NCBI GenBank assembly: GCA_025642065.1
Contig: JAODUP010000160.1
Span: 271,501-335,500, forward strand
From: Paralvinella palmiformis
Lineage: Eukaryota > Annelida > Polychaeta > Terebellida > Alvinellidae
Direction of reading: 5' to 3'
DNA: 64,000 nucleotides
Shown here: piece by piece, positions 1 to 18,586 of the stretch
Position numbering within the stretch: the stretch's first letter is position 1
Layout: every line of letters starts with the position of its first letter
Program-made: the position numbers and the translations under genes
Notes under the pieces: generated by a model
Told to the model about the DNA's origin: nothing
Databases searched by the model: none
The model's input: the letters and a program-made list of their open reading frames with translations, nothing else

Positions 1-117
1 TAAATGTCATCCAAGAGCCCATAATTATTCCATTAATTCATCATGGACATCGGTTTGAGAAAATTAGGACTTGCTTTTTATATATAACGATTGACTTATG
101 ACTCTAAGAAACATGTT

Positions 118-286
118 GCTGTTTTACGGCACAAAGCATGGTAAATGGGCCGAGCGTCCTCCAGAGGTAATGGAGCGAACTGAAAGCTGAAACACCCTTC
201 TGAAATAGCCTACCCGCGGTTTGAACCCAGGTGCTATATATATATATGTGGGCAACCGCGCTATCAATTATGCCATGGAGGCGCCG
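118..286 (-). repeat. tRNA-derived SINE, family 1 (copy 1)
   Basis: Read on the minus strand, this stretch begins with a tRNA-like head containing a degenerate B-box-like GGTTTGAA-type motif (in reverse complement). It continues into a core with the words CGCTCGGCCCATTT and GCCATAAAAC-like. The same core recurs at 5644-5806, 45685-45858, 49533-49606, 60347-60523 and 62416-62611. A short (TA)n run interrupts the head. It is a decayed short interspersed element, not a tRNA gene. Confidence 0.6.
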
Positions 287-3200
287 CCCCAAAACCTGCC
301 AAAATCAACCGTACAGGGTGTGATAATACTTGTTCGGCTGACAACATTTTAGTTCCAAATATTTGATGACTGTTAACTAAATGGTTAAATTACGAGCCAA
401 AACATCGGAAATTCAGGCTCTCCCGTTCGCCCCAGGCGAGAATAAAATTGACAGTACTGGTAAATTGTCAGTTAGAATCTTCCTGTGGGTGAATATAATT
501 ATTAGGCTAGAATAAAGTCGCATCTGCAGCTACATGTTATGGCCCATTCTGTTTCAGTTGTCAATCTGCTGGACATATCCCTGCGTCAAAATGTTTTAAC
601 AGCCAACAGGTTATGTAAGCTCAGGGAAAATGTATGACAGTGGGAACAATGCCTTGTGTCGTCATCACCATCACACGAAATTCCGTCTATGGTATCCCCC
701 GGCCCATGTTTTGTTTCTCAATGAATTCATCATACTCCCCTGTTCAGTTTCTGGCTCGCTCCTGTTTCGAGTTAGACCATCACTCCCATGAACCGGACCA
801 CACATAGACGTTCAGCTTCTTACGTGCTGAAGCCTACTGCAGTCCAGGTGACCATATGTCTTTTCGCACCACAGTCAAATATGGTGACAGTCTAGTATGA
901 ACGACCTGGATTTGAAGGTCGAAGCCTTTAGCGACTAGGTAGCTATGAAACTTCATTTTGAACTCAAATCTGAACAACCTGATTGTTTGAGGGCATTTAT
1001 AAATAAACAATCGAAACAGAAATTGACCCAAACTTAGATTCCTCTAACAATGAAACCAGATACTATTTTGGGATCAGCTACCAATGACCTGTACTTTCTT
1101 TTCTTCAAATGGACAGTTAAGTGTATTGATAATGCTATACAAAACCATTGAAGTTCACACATTATGAAATCAACTTTATGTATGTGACACTTTATTTGGT
1201 ATAGTCAGGACTAGTGAATTACTCTCAGGACTAGTATATTTCCCAAGTTATTAGTCTTGTGGACTAGCGACGAATTGTAATTACTTTCTAACGCTGATTG
1301 TGGTGTTGTGTACTTTCTGTCGATGACTATACAAATAAATAGAGGTTTTTAACAATATAATGGCCTGGTTCTTTGTCGTCAAAATAACTGTTAAAGTAGT
1401 CACTGAAATTTATCACATATTATGTTTCTGTCTGACAATTTCTATTACATGATTCTAACCACGCACTGTCCGTCTATTACCCAGTTAGATCATCAGAATA
1501 CTGAAGAATAGTTGTACTTAATCAGGTGTTCTATAAATCCTATATTTATTATTAGTATTATTATTATTAATGTCAGTCGGTTCTTATTTATAATCCCCGT
1601 AAATATAATACTTTTCACCTTAGCTAATATCGGGTATTCCAGGTTCCGGGTTCGACTGCGGATCATTCCTGTATTTGACAGATATGTCTCCCTGAGGTGC
1701 TACTCCAGAGTCATATGCATCAGGTATGACTTACGACGAGTCTAAATAATTCAAATGAACTCAACCCTAGAAACTATTCATTTCTAAAAATTAATGGTAA
1801 AGTAGTGGAGTACAAATTAAAGGTGACGGGAAGGTGACATTTCGAAGTAAATATAACGTAACAAACAATTATTTCATTCCCTATCAGATGCACTACCATA
1901 TTCAAAACAATTCTAACAACCAGCTATCATATTTTCAGTAAAATGATCCCCGAATCCTTAATTTCTGAACTTTCACGTGACATAGCCAATGTGTACTACG
2001 CTCGCTAAGGATTATTGCCATAGCTTTGTTCACAAGTGTTTTGACCAGTTGACAGACAAAATGTCAGATTCTGACGAAAGTTTTGACACTCATTGATATC
2101 AAGCCATACAGCTGTGAACCATTCGCGAAAAGGTCAAAGACAGTATTAATTGTGAGGAATTAGCTGCAGCAAGTGCATACGTGGACCCAGAACAGCCACA
2201 TGTGCCGCCGTATTTCCCTCCTGGTATCACATAACGTCATTTAAAATAAAGTGGTATTTGTCTATACACGGGAGTCCAGTGGATGCATGGGACTCTCACA
2301 CATGTGGCCTATACTAGTCTATACAGAGATGTGCCGCCCTCGATATGTCTTTTTAGCCATTTTGTTTTGTAATTTTTTGTAGTTTTGACGGCGCTTACAC
2401 GTCGGATATAATTACTGGTATTTGATGTATGCTTCTTTGTGCAATTGTATTCGACAGAATACACCATTTTGTATGTTTAACAAAGACAATATGGAACACG
2501 TAACAGGTTTCCGTAGACTCTCGATTAAAGTTTAGCCATGTAAGATGCTAGCAAAGCAAGTTTTAATACCCCTGTAACTTTATTTCTAGGAAAGCATTTA
2601 ATATATCTCTAATTAAATTTGATTTTAATAAATAACGCTAACATTTTGACTAATTTGAGAAACCCTTTCCTGTGACCTTTAAGAGCCAACTAGCCGTTAA
2701 TATTTAGCGTCGGCTAGTAATAAGTACAGAATGGATGATGATGGTTCAATATGAATTGTACACCTGCCACTGGCAGATGTAAATAGTACACGGGGGGGGT
2801 CGGTTAATGACAGAACTGAAATGAATAAGTTCATTCTAGAAAGATTAAGGGTTGAAACTAGTAAGATAATTTTCCTAAATCCAGAATTAAGTGAAATTAA
2901 GACTAAAAAAGCAATTAAACAATACAACTTGACTTGAACTTTATTTTAAACGTTTATCTTGTCCTTTGTCACCAATGTGAGCATTCTCCTGTCATGGTTA
3001 TCATTTAAGCAGCCAAAAATATAATGATGGATCAAATTTTTTCATTTGTTCTGTCGAAGCCAAAATCTAAGCAGATATATACGAAATCACACTGATATAT
3101 ATTTGAGGAGTGTTTCATCTCTCATTTTTATATCGGCTCACATTACCTAGTTGTAATGTGTTTTCAGTAAAATGTCTGATCTGGTGAGCTTAAGAATATA

Positions 3201-3404
3201 TTATATTATTAATCCAGATAATGATTTAATGTACTCATTGTAAGATTATTTAGGGAAATAGCTGCCCTACATTAAGTTATTTAATAATAAATAATTTTGT
3301 AGTTTATTGATTTCTTATGACATGCGGTGCTATAACAATATTTCTTCACTCATCCGTGTTCTGTTGTAAGGGTTTAATTGAAGTAAATACTACTGAGTTC
3401 AGAT
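287..3404. other. Intergenic stretch, no supported gene
   Basis: AT-rich sequence with short ORFs that lack splice context, domain content or recognisable similarity. The only thing of note is a decayed open frame at 2061-2234, listed separately. I see no tandem arrays of note, RNA gene or convincing promoter. Confidence 0.6.
2061..2234 (+). pseudogene. Decayed short ORF of unknown origin with two internal TGA stops
   Basis: An ATG at 2061 opens a frame starting MSDSDESFD and running to TAA at 2232-2234. It is interrupted by two in-frame TGA codons, at 2094-2096 and 2112-2114. Between and after them the peptide stays hydrophilic and protein-like (for example IREKVKDS, then a proline-rich PHVPPYFPPG end). 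Both stops could come from CGA-to-TGA transitions, the usual decay of methylated CpG. I do not recognise the family; a transposon-derived ORF or a retrocopy is possible. The frame is short, so chance is not excluded. Confidence 0.25.
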
Positions 3405-3700
3405 AATGGCCGAGCCACGATAGTGCAGGCAGTTATAGCGTAGGAATCGTAGCCGAAGGGTCGTGGGTTCGAGGCTCCGGAACCGCAATGCTGTCTTGTT
3501 GGCGACTGGTTCAGTCGTCCATTCAAATGACTATGTGTGTGAGTAATGCATTGAGCCTTTAATGGCAGCATGCGTTGTGTGCTGCCTTGGGAGATGAGAT
3601 GTGTGCTAGGTTGGAACAGGTCTGAGTCAGGGATAATAATACTGTACATCGCCTCAGAACAGGGTTACCTGCGCTATATAAACATGCATTATTTTATATT
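3405..3700 (+). repeat. tRNA-derived SINE, family 3
   Basis: The head at about 3409-3480 resembles a tRNA with an A-box-like TAGTGCAGGCAGTTA and a strong B-box GGGTTCGAGGC. It is followed by a unique body and the tail words ACCTGCGCTATATAAA and GCATTATTTTA, typical of SINE 3' ends. Strong pol III promoter-like boxes followed by about 200 bp of non-tRNA body mark it as a SINE rather than a tRNA gene. Confidence 0.6.
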
Positions 3701-4857
3701 TAAAAAATAAAAATAAATATATTATGAATCATAGCTCTGTTAATGGCGATGTCTTCAAAGTGTCAGTTCTATATCGTAAATCAGATATAATCCGCCGAAC
3801 AAGAACATTAAATTACATAATGTCGTCAATCGTTTTTTGTGGTCAAAATATCTTCTTTCACAGAATTGCACACCACAGCACAAAGTTAGGGTTATAGTTC
3901 AAAACATAGCGAGATAATAATAATAATGCTGCAGATTTGATAAAGCGACATTACTATCAACAAGCATCAAGTGGTGACATAGCTTGTCAATTAACCCCAA
4001 AAGATATTATCTTATTTAAACGAGGATTCAAATGATAATTCAATATTGTGTACATCTGTTTTTCTTTTATATCGGATTGTCTGATAAATAGAAAAGTTTC
4101 TATTTCTGAAAAATCAGAATTCACTAACTTTCGTTCTCACATTCGAAATCCAATCTACAGCACTTTGTATAGATTGATGCTTCACGTAACAACTGAAATT
4201 AATTTTTATTTATTCCATATAGAATAATAGTATTACTCTATACAGGTTTTTACGAATGGATCGATTGTGTATGACTTTTATTTATTATAACATTGCATGG
4301 ATCTATTGGGTTAATGTAGTTTAATTTTCTACAGGTTTCTCTCAAATAATTCCATGTAGTGATTCTCGCTAAATGCTAGCCACAACTTCGACATATTGTA
4401 GGTTTCTATGTCAAATGCAACTTTGTCTCACACTGAAGTTGACATATTATCAATAATCTCCGAAATTTTGGTATCTCTCAGAGGACACTTACGTTATGAC
4501 ACATATAATTAATAAAATAGTTTTTCCCGAGAAACAAATCTACAAGTTGCACGCCAGTCAATAATAGAAGAACAGCCACAACAAATAATTCTATCAAATT
4601 ATGTAAACACTTCAGTTATAGGTTTTTGTCTCTTTAGAAATAATACTCGACATAAATAAATTCAATACCTGTAATTTTTATCTTTCAGAATTCTAGATGT
4701 GTTGTAGTTTTGTTCCAAATTTGATGTCCATGAAACAGGACAGATATGTCATCAATTTGCTGAGTTAGCTTTTATCATCTTTCAAATGATTTATTCTTTG
4801 GTAATGTTTCAGATGCGATGCTTTCATTATTTAGAGGTATGTCACACGCACGCAGCA

Positions 4858-4910
<53 letters not shown>

Positions 4911-5073
4911 GCACACACACACAAACGCACACACAGACACACTTATTGGTGCATTTGAGAGAGTGATCAAATGATTGGTTGAATGTAATTTTTAAACACT
5001 AAAATAAACACTAATGGCAATCGGTATATGAGAATGTAAGACACCAAGTTTCTTTTTTTCTGTATTGATTCAG
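3701..5073. other. Region upstream of the OATP gene
   Basis: AT-rich sequence with no supported coding exon. It holds a (CA)n(GA)n(CA)n microsatellite at about 4852-4940. Its right end looks like a 3' splice site (long T-run then ATTCAG ending at 5073), so an untranslated first exon of the OATP gene probably lies somewhere to the left. I could not place that exon or a promoter. Confidence 0.4.
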
Positions 5074-5160
5074 ATTACATCAAAGTGTGAGAAAAAGAAT
5101 CCAACGACTCTCTAGATAGCCAAGAATAATAGGAAACTTTATTCGTCAAATAGTTCATTC

Positions 5161-11816
<6,656 letters not shown>

Positions 11817-12025
11817 GCTGTATTTATGTGTGCAGATACTGAAGTCTTTCATTCATATAGTATTTATACAATTATAACGTACGTTCACTGGCAAATAGTA
11901 TTTTTTATAATGTTTACTCTCGTGACATTTATCACAAGTATTAGAACCTACACCTTTCTTCGCAGACTTGAAGAGAACTTCTACCATAATAAGGGTTACA
12001 GACACACACTTACATATACACTCAC

Positions 12026-12075
<50 letters not shown>

Positions 12076-12177
12076 GCAAAACAAGTATTGCCTTTGTTTA
12101 TTTTTTAATCCACACTTGTACAATATGTATGGAAATTAGTTTTAACATTTCTATACATTTTAGATTACAATTTTGCT

Positions 12178-12183
12178 AATAAA
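12178..12183 (+). terminator. Candidate poly(A) signal of the OATP gene
   Basis: An AATAAA hexamer lies about 360 bp after the OATP stop codon, beyond a (TA)n array at 12030-12074. It is the first canonical hexamer I noticed downstream on this strand. The actual cleavage site is not determined. Confidence 0.4.
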
Positions 12184-12599
12184 TTTGAATAATATATCCA
12201 CAATTTATCTGTGATATAGAATATGTTCTTATAGTATTTACTGTTTTGGTTGTGTTATTATTATTATAAACAAACAGTATTTAGACAATTGTATTATTAA
12301 CCTTTAATCCACAATCACATTTTGACAAAGATATTGATGTTTTTTAAATCAACGAAATGACCAGTTATAAATTAACTAAAAACGAAATAATTGGTATTAG
12401 AATATCACTGTCCATCTTGACATACAAATTACACTGGTATCATTATGAGAACGGTTTGAAACATAATAATATGGTATCTAGCAACTATGTTCCCTCGGTA
12501 TTTATATGTGATAACTAAAACGTTATGATACGAAGTCATTCTGTCACTATCAGTTGTGTTAAATATTGCCTACTGTTTTAGATGCCATTGGGACAGATA

Positions 12600-12996
12600 T
12601 GGGGTCAATTCAATTTTTGGAATTGATTATTTAAAAATAATTGAATTGGAATTGAGAAATTTTGAATTGATATTAAGAAATTTTGAATTGGAATTGAAGT
12701 TTCTTACAACAAGAAATTAATCCACAAATTAATTTACCATTTTTACAAAGTTAACACTTACATGATTCAGATTGATTTGTTTTTCAATGAGAATCCCCAA
12801 GCTGTCGCTTATTCAAGACAGCCTCTATGTTGGAGTGATTGAGAAAAATCCTTCCCCACCACTCACAGGGGAGCAGTACGGGAAAATATCCTGAGGGTGG
12901 TTACTGCCAGGGTGTTTTACGTCCTCGGGGGATCTTTAACGTTCCCCTTTATTTTTAATAATTCAGTGGAGACGACATCGATCCAGAACTTTGGTG

Positions 12997-13034
<38 letters not shown>

Positions 13035-13604
13035 TATACACACCGATCCTAGCACCCGACGTGAGCGTTTAACCAATTAAGTGGTCTAGATATCGTGGGC
13101 TCCGCCCACAACACTGTGACACAACCACATAGCATACCTTTAATTTATATAGAGATATTGCTATTTAGGAATTAATTAATTTTATTATCTCACCGGGAAT
13201 GCAAATTTGGACCCAAAACTTGCCCCATCTCTCCTAAAAATGTGACAACTATAGCCTGTCCCCATACCGAACTGTTTTAATAACCATTAGAGATCATTTG
13301 TAAACTTACCATATGTAAGTGGGTGGTTTAGTATCCAGCAGGGTTGTGAAAGTAAACGGAACTAAGCAAAAACATTCGTTTCAAGGCTCATACTGGACAG
13401 TGGAATATAAACACATCTTTGATGATTACAAAATACAGGTTTACATGAGGATGTACCCAAGATTATCATCCACCTCGTGATATAATCAAATATCTCTCTA
13501 ACTAAAAGTGCCTAATGGTTAGGCTTTTGCAATTTTTACCACGTTAACACTTACATGTGGCGAAACCAATATACTGATACTAAATTGATCCAAAACTTTG
13601 GTTT

Positions 13605-13643
<39 letters not shown>

Positions 13644-14060
13644 TATGCACACTGACTGTGGCACCCCACGTGAGCTTTTAATCAAGTAAAATGGTCTGCA
13701 ACAGTGGGCTCCACCCACAACACGTGACACCACCACATAGTATGGCTGTAATCTATGTAGAGATATTGCTATTTAGGAACGTTTAGAACGGGCAGAAAAA
13801 AAATGTAATGCACAAATTAATTTACCATTTAATTTTTTTATTCAGAAATATTTCTTCCATGACAATCCTACACTTGGAGTATAAACTTCTCGGAGTAGGT
13901 ATTCCAAGTAAATACTCGAAGTACTTACTCAAGGTAAAAAGCATTAGGCAAAAAAAGACCCGGAAAAAAACGGAATTGGAATTGATAAATTTGGAATTGA
14001 ATTGGAATTAATAAATTTGATGTGGGATCGGAATTGGAATTAGAATTGACAAAATGCTTG
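12600..14060. repeat. Composite repeat block with an internal duplication
   Basis: The edges carry runs of the word GAATTGGAATTG (12610-12705 and 13970-14050). Inside, the segment GATCC-AGAACTTTGGT-(TA)n followed by about 150 bp ending GATATTGCTATTTAGGA occurs at about 12978-13172 and again at about 13580-13779. A second shared piece, GTTAACACTTACATG, is at about 12752 and 13542. The first copy also carries a block at 12795-12960 that reappears inverted at 18958-19145. This looks like a nested or tandemly duplicated mobile-element remnant. No coding capacity was seen. Confidence 0.6.
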
Positions 14061-16190
14061 TTAGTGTGACAAGAGTGAGTGACTAAGCTAGTGAATGACA
14101 CATCCGTTAATAATCCTTTAGTCTCTTCTTACGACACGCGTGTGGACATACTTAGCCAATTCTCTATACAACCCGTGTTGGCCATTTAAATGTAAGGTTG
14201 AGTAAATATATCAACAATTGCAAGCACTAAATGCCTGGTGAATGGCAATATATAGTTAATAGAGTCTTAACATCAATGTGACTATTTGTGTTCACAAATA
14301 TTGTATTAATGTATAATGTAAAGCCTGAACAACTTTTTAATCGGTTTTAAAATGTTTCAAAAATCCTGCATTTACCGTTGATATAACATAACTTGGGGCC
14401 GAAAACATGGTTCCGACTTGGAAATACCCGTAGCTAATAGCTGGCTTGAGAGTAAATTAGATTAATCTGCAGAAGTGATTCTCACAAATCATGTATTTCT
14501 CTTAATATATGTTCTGATGAGCCACAATTAAATTAGAACCATTTTTTCGTAATATATATAATAAAGCATTTAAGTGTAAACAAGCGGCCATTCACCGCAT
14601 TTTACATTTACTTTTTTTAATTTATTTATTTATTCAAGCCTCCAAATAGGAGAGTAAAATATATATTATTATACAATATTGTTTCGTTTACAATTCGACT
14701 GAATCAACAAAGTACGCGGGCTTGTTGCGTCCTGACATGACTGTTTAAATATCAGTACATAAATAAACAGGAGGTTTTTTTTCTTCTGATCTATCTAAAA
14801 TTAATAAATAATTCATACTATACGCCGTTCTGTGTTTCGATCTACATATACTTACTTGTGTATACATACTTAAAATACACATTTCTTATGCACATTAGAC
14901 ACGACGTTTTTCACAATGTTATCAACCGCTTGCCTTTGGAGGTAAAAATCACTCTCTTTATATACAAAGCGACAACCCTCGCTGACTCGGGCCTCAACTG
15001 ACATTATCCATGAACACTTCACCCCAAAACTTAAAACAAAGTAAAAACAATTTAGAAAATAGACAAAAACTTGTTGGAATATTCCCAAAGATTTCGTGTA
15101 ATTGAAGAACTTGACAAACAGTTCCTACAAAGATCTTGTTATAATCTATAACACTCAAATACAAGACAAAATTCCACAAAATTGGGGTATTATTATTATT
15201 CGTAGTAGCATTAGTAGTAATTGTTGTTGCTGTTGTTGCTAGAATAGTACTAATAGTAGCAACAGTAGCAGTATCTGCAGTAGTAGTAGTATAGTATATA
15301 GTAGCAGTTGTTGTTGTTGTTGTAATAAAACTAATAGTAGCAGCAGATCCAGAAGTAGTAGTAGTAGTAGTTGTTGTTGTTGTACACAGCTTACCTGAAA
15401 AGCTGGTAATGAATCGATTTTTCTTGTTCTTCAATGTTAACAAATGCTAACCGTCATAATGATAAATTATTTGTTCCCATTCATCCCAAAAAGGTAAGTA
15501 GCAACTTAACGCTTAGTCACTATTATTAGCGAATCTGTCATAACGTGTTATCATGTTAACATAATGATTTATAACTATCATTAGAGAATCCGTCATAACG
15601 TATTATTATGTTAACATAATGATTTCTATGACTTAACGAAAAATTGGTCAAAGAATTCAATAAAGAAATTTAAGACATATTTCATTTTTTTTTAAATTTT
15701 TCTAAAGATATAAGACAATAATTAATTGTTTTTTTGATAAAAACAAATAATAATAAATGTAATTCTAAAATTAAGCAGAACACAGAATTGTTGCGTTAAA
15801 TTGTGAAACATCTCGTTTTCCTGATGTTTATATTTGTTGATGTTTATATATTTAGTTTATTATAAATATTTTTAGACATCATCACGAGTACGTGTATGAT
15901 CACACATAATTATCATCCTTTGTACGAACATGAAGCTACCTGGATCTTCTCCTATCTCCGGTTTTCCACACAGACATACACACACACACACACACACACT
16001 GGTATCGATCTGTCTCATTACTTCTGGAACACTTCAGCAACACGTGACACCTAAACCATTTCGTATCCAGATCAAACCAACCAACAGCTAAATCCTATCA
16101 CGGAATTCCCGATGTAAGATTAGCAGTCCAGCAAACTCACCCTCCTCTCTCAGAGCACAAGTCAGAAATCTCCTCAGTGGTGTAAACGTT
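14061..16190. other. Intergenic stretch with trinucleotide and short tandem repeats
   Basis: It contains imperfect GTA/GTT trinucleotide repeats at 15188-15384, whose minus-strand reading gives a Thr-rich false ORF. It also contains a two-copy tandem repeat of about 55 bp at 15519-15627 (shared word ATGTTAACATAATGATTT) and a (CA)n run near 15975-15999. No gene was recognised. Confidence 0.6.
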
Positions 16191-16194
16191 GGGG

Positions 16195-16395
16195 GGGGGT
16201 ATCGCCGCGGCTTCCGGAATCACTCTGGCCAGGTGGGAGTGAATCCTGACTTGCCTAGTGGCGCAGATCAGTATATTCTGGATTTCAGTTTGTGTCTAGT
16301 GGTTAGTTGTGAAGCTTAGCTGCTAGTGCGGGATATTTTCGGGATTTTCGGTGCTCGGCCATTAGGATAACCGGTTATAGCAGCAATCGTCGTAG
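16195..16395 (+). other. Candidate untranslated first exon / promoter-proximal segment
   Basis: This is a locally GC-rich stretch in AT-rich surroundings, with a CGCCGCGGC cluster near 16203. It ends in a good 5' splice site, GTCGTAG|GTAAGA, with GT at 16396-16397. It has no useful ORF. A non-coding first exon of a plus-strand gene would look like this. The next plus-strand gene with an apparent 5' UTR acceptor is the EF-hand gene (acceptor before 27022), but the link is only inference. The transcription start was not located. Confidence 0.3.
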
Positions 16396-16799
16396 GTAAG
16401 ATGAGCTTAATATATGACATAATTTCGATGTTTTTTTTACCTGAAAGTGAAGGTACATTTTACTATTTAACATGACATGATATCAACCCCCCCCCGCGCT
16501 CATTTATGATGATAATTATGGTGTTAATCTGCCGTACATAAATAAAAAAGACGCAGATTAATTATAGATATTAGTTAATATAGAAAGCAATATTACAGGT
16601 CAGCAATATATATTATCAATATACGCATCAGTAGTATACATATGTCATGTATATCACTGTAGTTGTAGGTTGTATACCTCACTTGTACAGATGGGTTATT
16701 ATATATACCATTGTTATCTCTGATATTTGGGTGATGTATCAGTTTTATATGCTAATTGTCGATGTCAGCTGTGCCTTTGAGAGTTATATATCGAAATTA

Positions 16800-16920
16800 G
16801 TCATTATACATATCACATTAAACACATCACACTATACACAGCACATTATACATATCACATTATACATATCACATTATACATAGCACATTATACATAGCAC
16901 ATTATACACATCAATTACAT
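16800..16920. repeat. Short tandem repeat, about 14-15 bp unit
   Basis: Repeats of a CACATTATACATA-type word with small variations, about eight units. Frames through it (Ile-Thr-Leu-type strings) are artefacts. Confidence 0.75.
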
Positions 16921-17053
16921 ACATCATTTACTGATATCCACGTTGTGGTTCAAACCTCTAGGGGATGTTTCATCCGACCAGTTAATTTCTCTATAGATTC
17001 ATCTCTAAGCTTTATATCCCAAGTGTGACCAGCGTTACGGCTAAACAAAGCTC

Positions 17054-17094
17054 TCACTGACTGACTGACTGACTGACTGACTGACTGACTCATT
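17054..17094. repeat. (GACT)n tetranucleotide microsatellite
   Basis: A perfect run of ACTG/GACT units about 40 bp long, within a non-coding stretch. Confidence 0.9.
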
Positions 17095-17689
17095 CACTCA
17101 CTATGAACAGCGTTCACGTGTTACAGTTGGTAGTACACCACACAGGAGACCGATAGGCCATAATGTTTGTGGGATGTTTCATCCATTAATAAAAACACAC
17201 ACACACATTATGTATAAACATCAAATTATACACAACAGTGAGAAAACATTTGTTACTCACATCTCTTATCTATATTAGTTATGTGTATAATTTGTTTGTA
17301 TAAGTGTGTATAAGTGGACATCAGTCGCGATTAGCCCAGTCGATGGTGTACTGGGAACTTTAGAGAATTGCATAGACAATAGTAGGAAAGTATGTTTAAA
17401 TCAGTTCATTATTTTAAATTCTATGATTATGTACACACATCCATTTCGTGTTATAACGAAGCCATGATTTTATTAATGTCCCTTTTTAATCAGAGAAAAC
17501 GTGCTATTTTTTACAGATAAATCCCACAAACTAAATACAGATCAAACAGCACGCCTACACTGTCTAATAATAGCAACATCATGTCTAATATTACCAGCAA
17601 CATGTCTAATATTACCAACATAGACATTGTGATACTACAAAGATGATATTTTATACCGTCAGTTAGCATCATCCGTTTACATCTGTGTT

Positions 17690-17760
17690 GTGTGTGTGTG
17701 TTGTGTGTGTGTTGTGTTTGTGTGTGTGTGTGTGTGTATGTGTGTGTGCACACACATACC
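17690..17760. repeat. (GT)n microsatellite
   Basis: A GTGTGTTGTGTGTGT-type imperfect run ending in a short CACACA inversion. The minus-strand ORF through it is a His-Thr repeat artefact. Confidence 0.85.
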
Positions 17761-18548
17761 ATTTGTTAATATACTATTTATTAAGTACACCCCTTTTTTA
17801 TAATTGTCAATATAGACTCTTGTTATTTGTTGTTATTTGAATACATTATAAACATCTTATTTCTAATGTTATTATTTTCTAACATCTTCTAAAAATAATG
17901 ATCATATCATCTGATAACACTTTGCCAATATTACGTTTTTAAAAATCCCTAGCAATTATTGTTATTCAAAATAAATCAAACATGATTTTTCCACGGCATT
18001 TAGCGAGAGTGTATTTTGATCATTTTCGAAACTACAAAAATCAGACCTGTGGTTAGTGATTTAGCAATTTAGTACACAGGTTACATTAGCTATTATTATA
18101 TTTCACTAATTGTTCTTACGTGCCGTGGTTATATCCATCTGATGTGTAGTATGTCCTATTATTGTACGTCATAATGCGCTATATGTCCACTCATAATCTT
18201 TTAATATGTATCAAGCAGGTATCTTACAATATTGAGTTGTTTTTTGGTGGAGGGATAACACACCATTAGGTGCTTTCATAAATCGACACGTTCATTCCTA
18301 CATCTAGCATGCTTACTGTATAAAATATTAATACTGTTCTGTACAGATGTGATCTCTATCAGTGTAACTATCCAGATGTACCATCTATGTTTACAGATGT
18401 AATATCTAACCAGCCCAATGGCCCAATATACGCTTGTCAGATGTAAAGATGGTGCTTTTCGTTACGTTTCACTATACACAGAACTTAGCTATAAACCTGA
18501 CATAGAGTTTACTTGTAGGTAGACTGGCGTAGATTTTATGCTCTCTTC

Positions 18549-18586
<38 letters not shown>

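Noticed and set aside
14994..15443. 149-codon Thr-rich ORF on the minus strand
   Set aside because: It covers imperfect GTA/GTT repeats (Thr codons on the minus strand). It has no unique domain and no splice sites.
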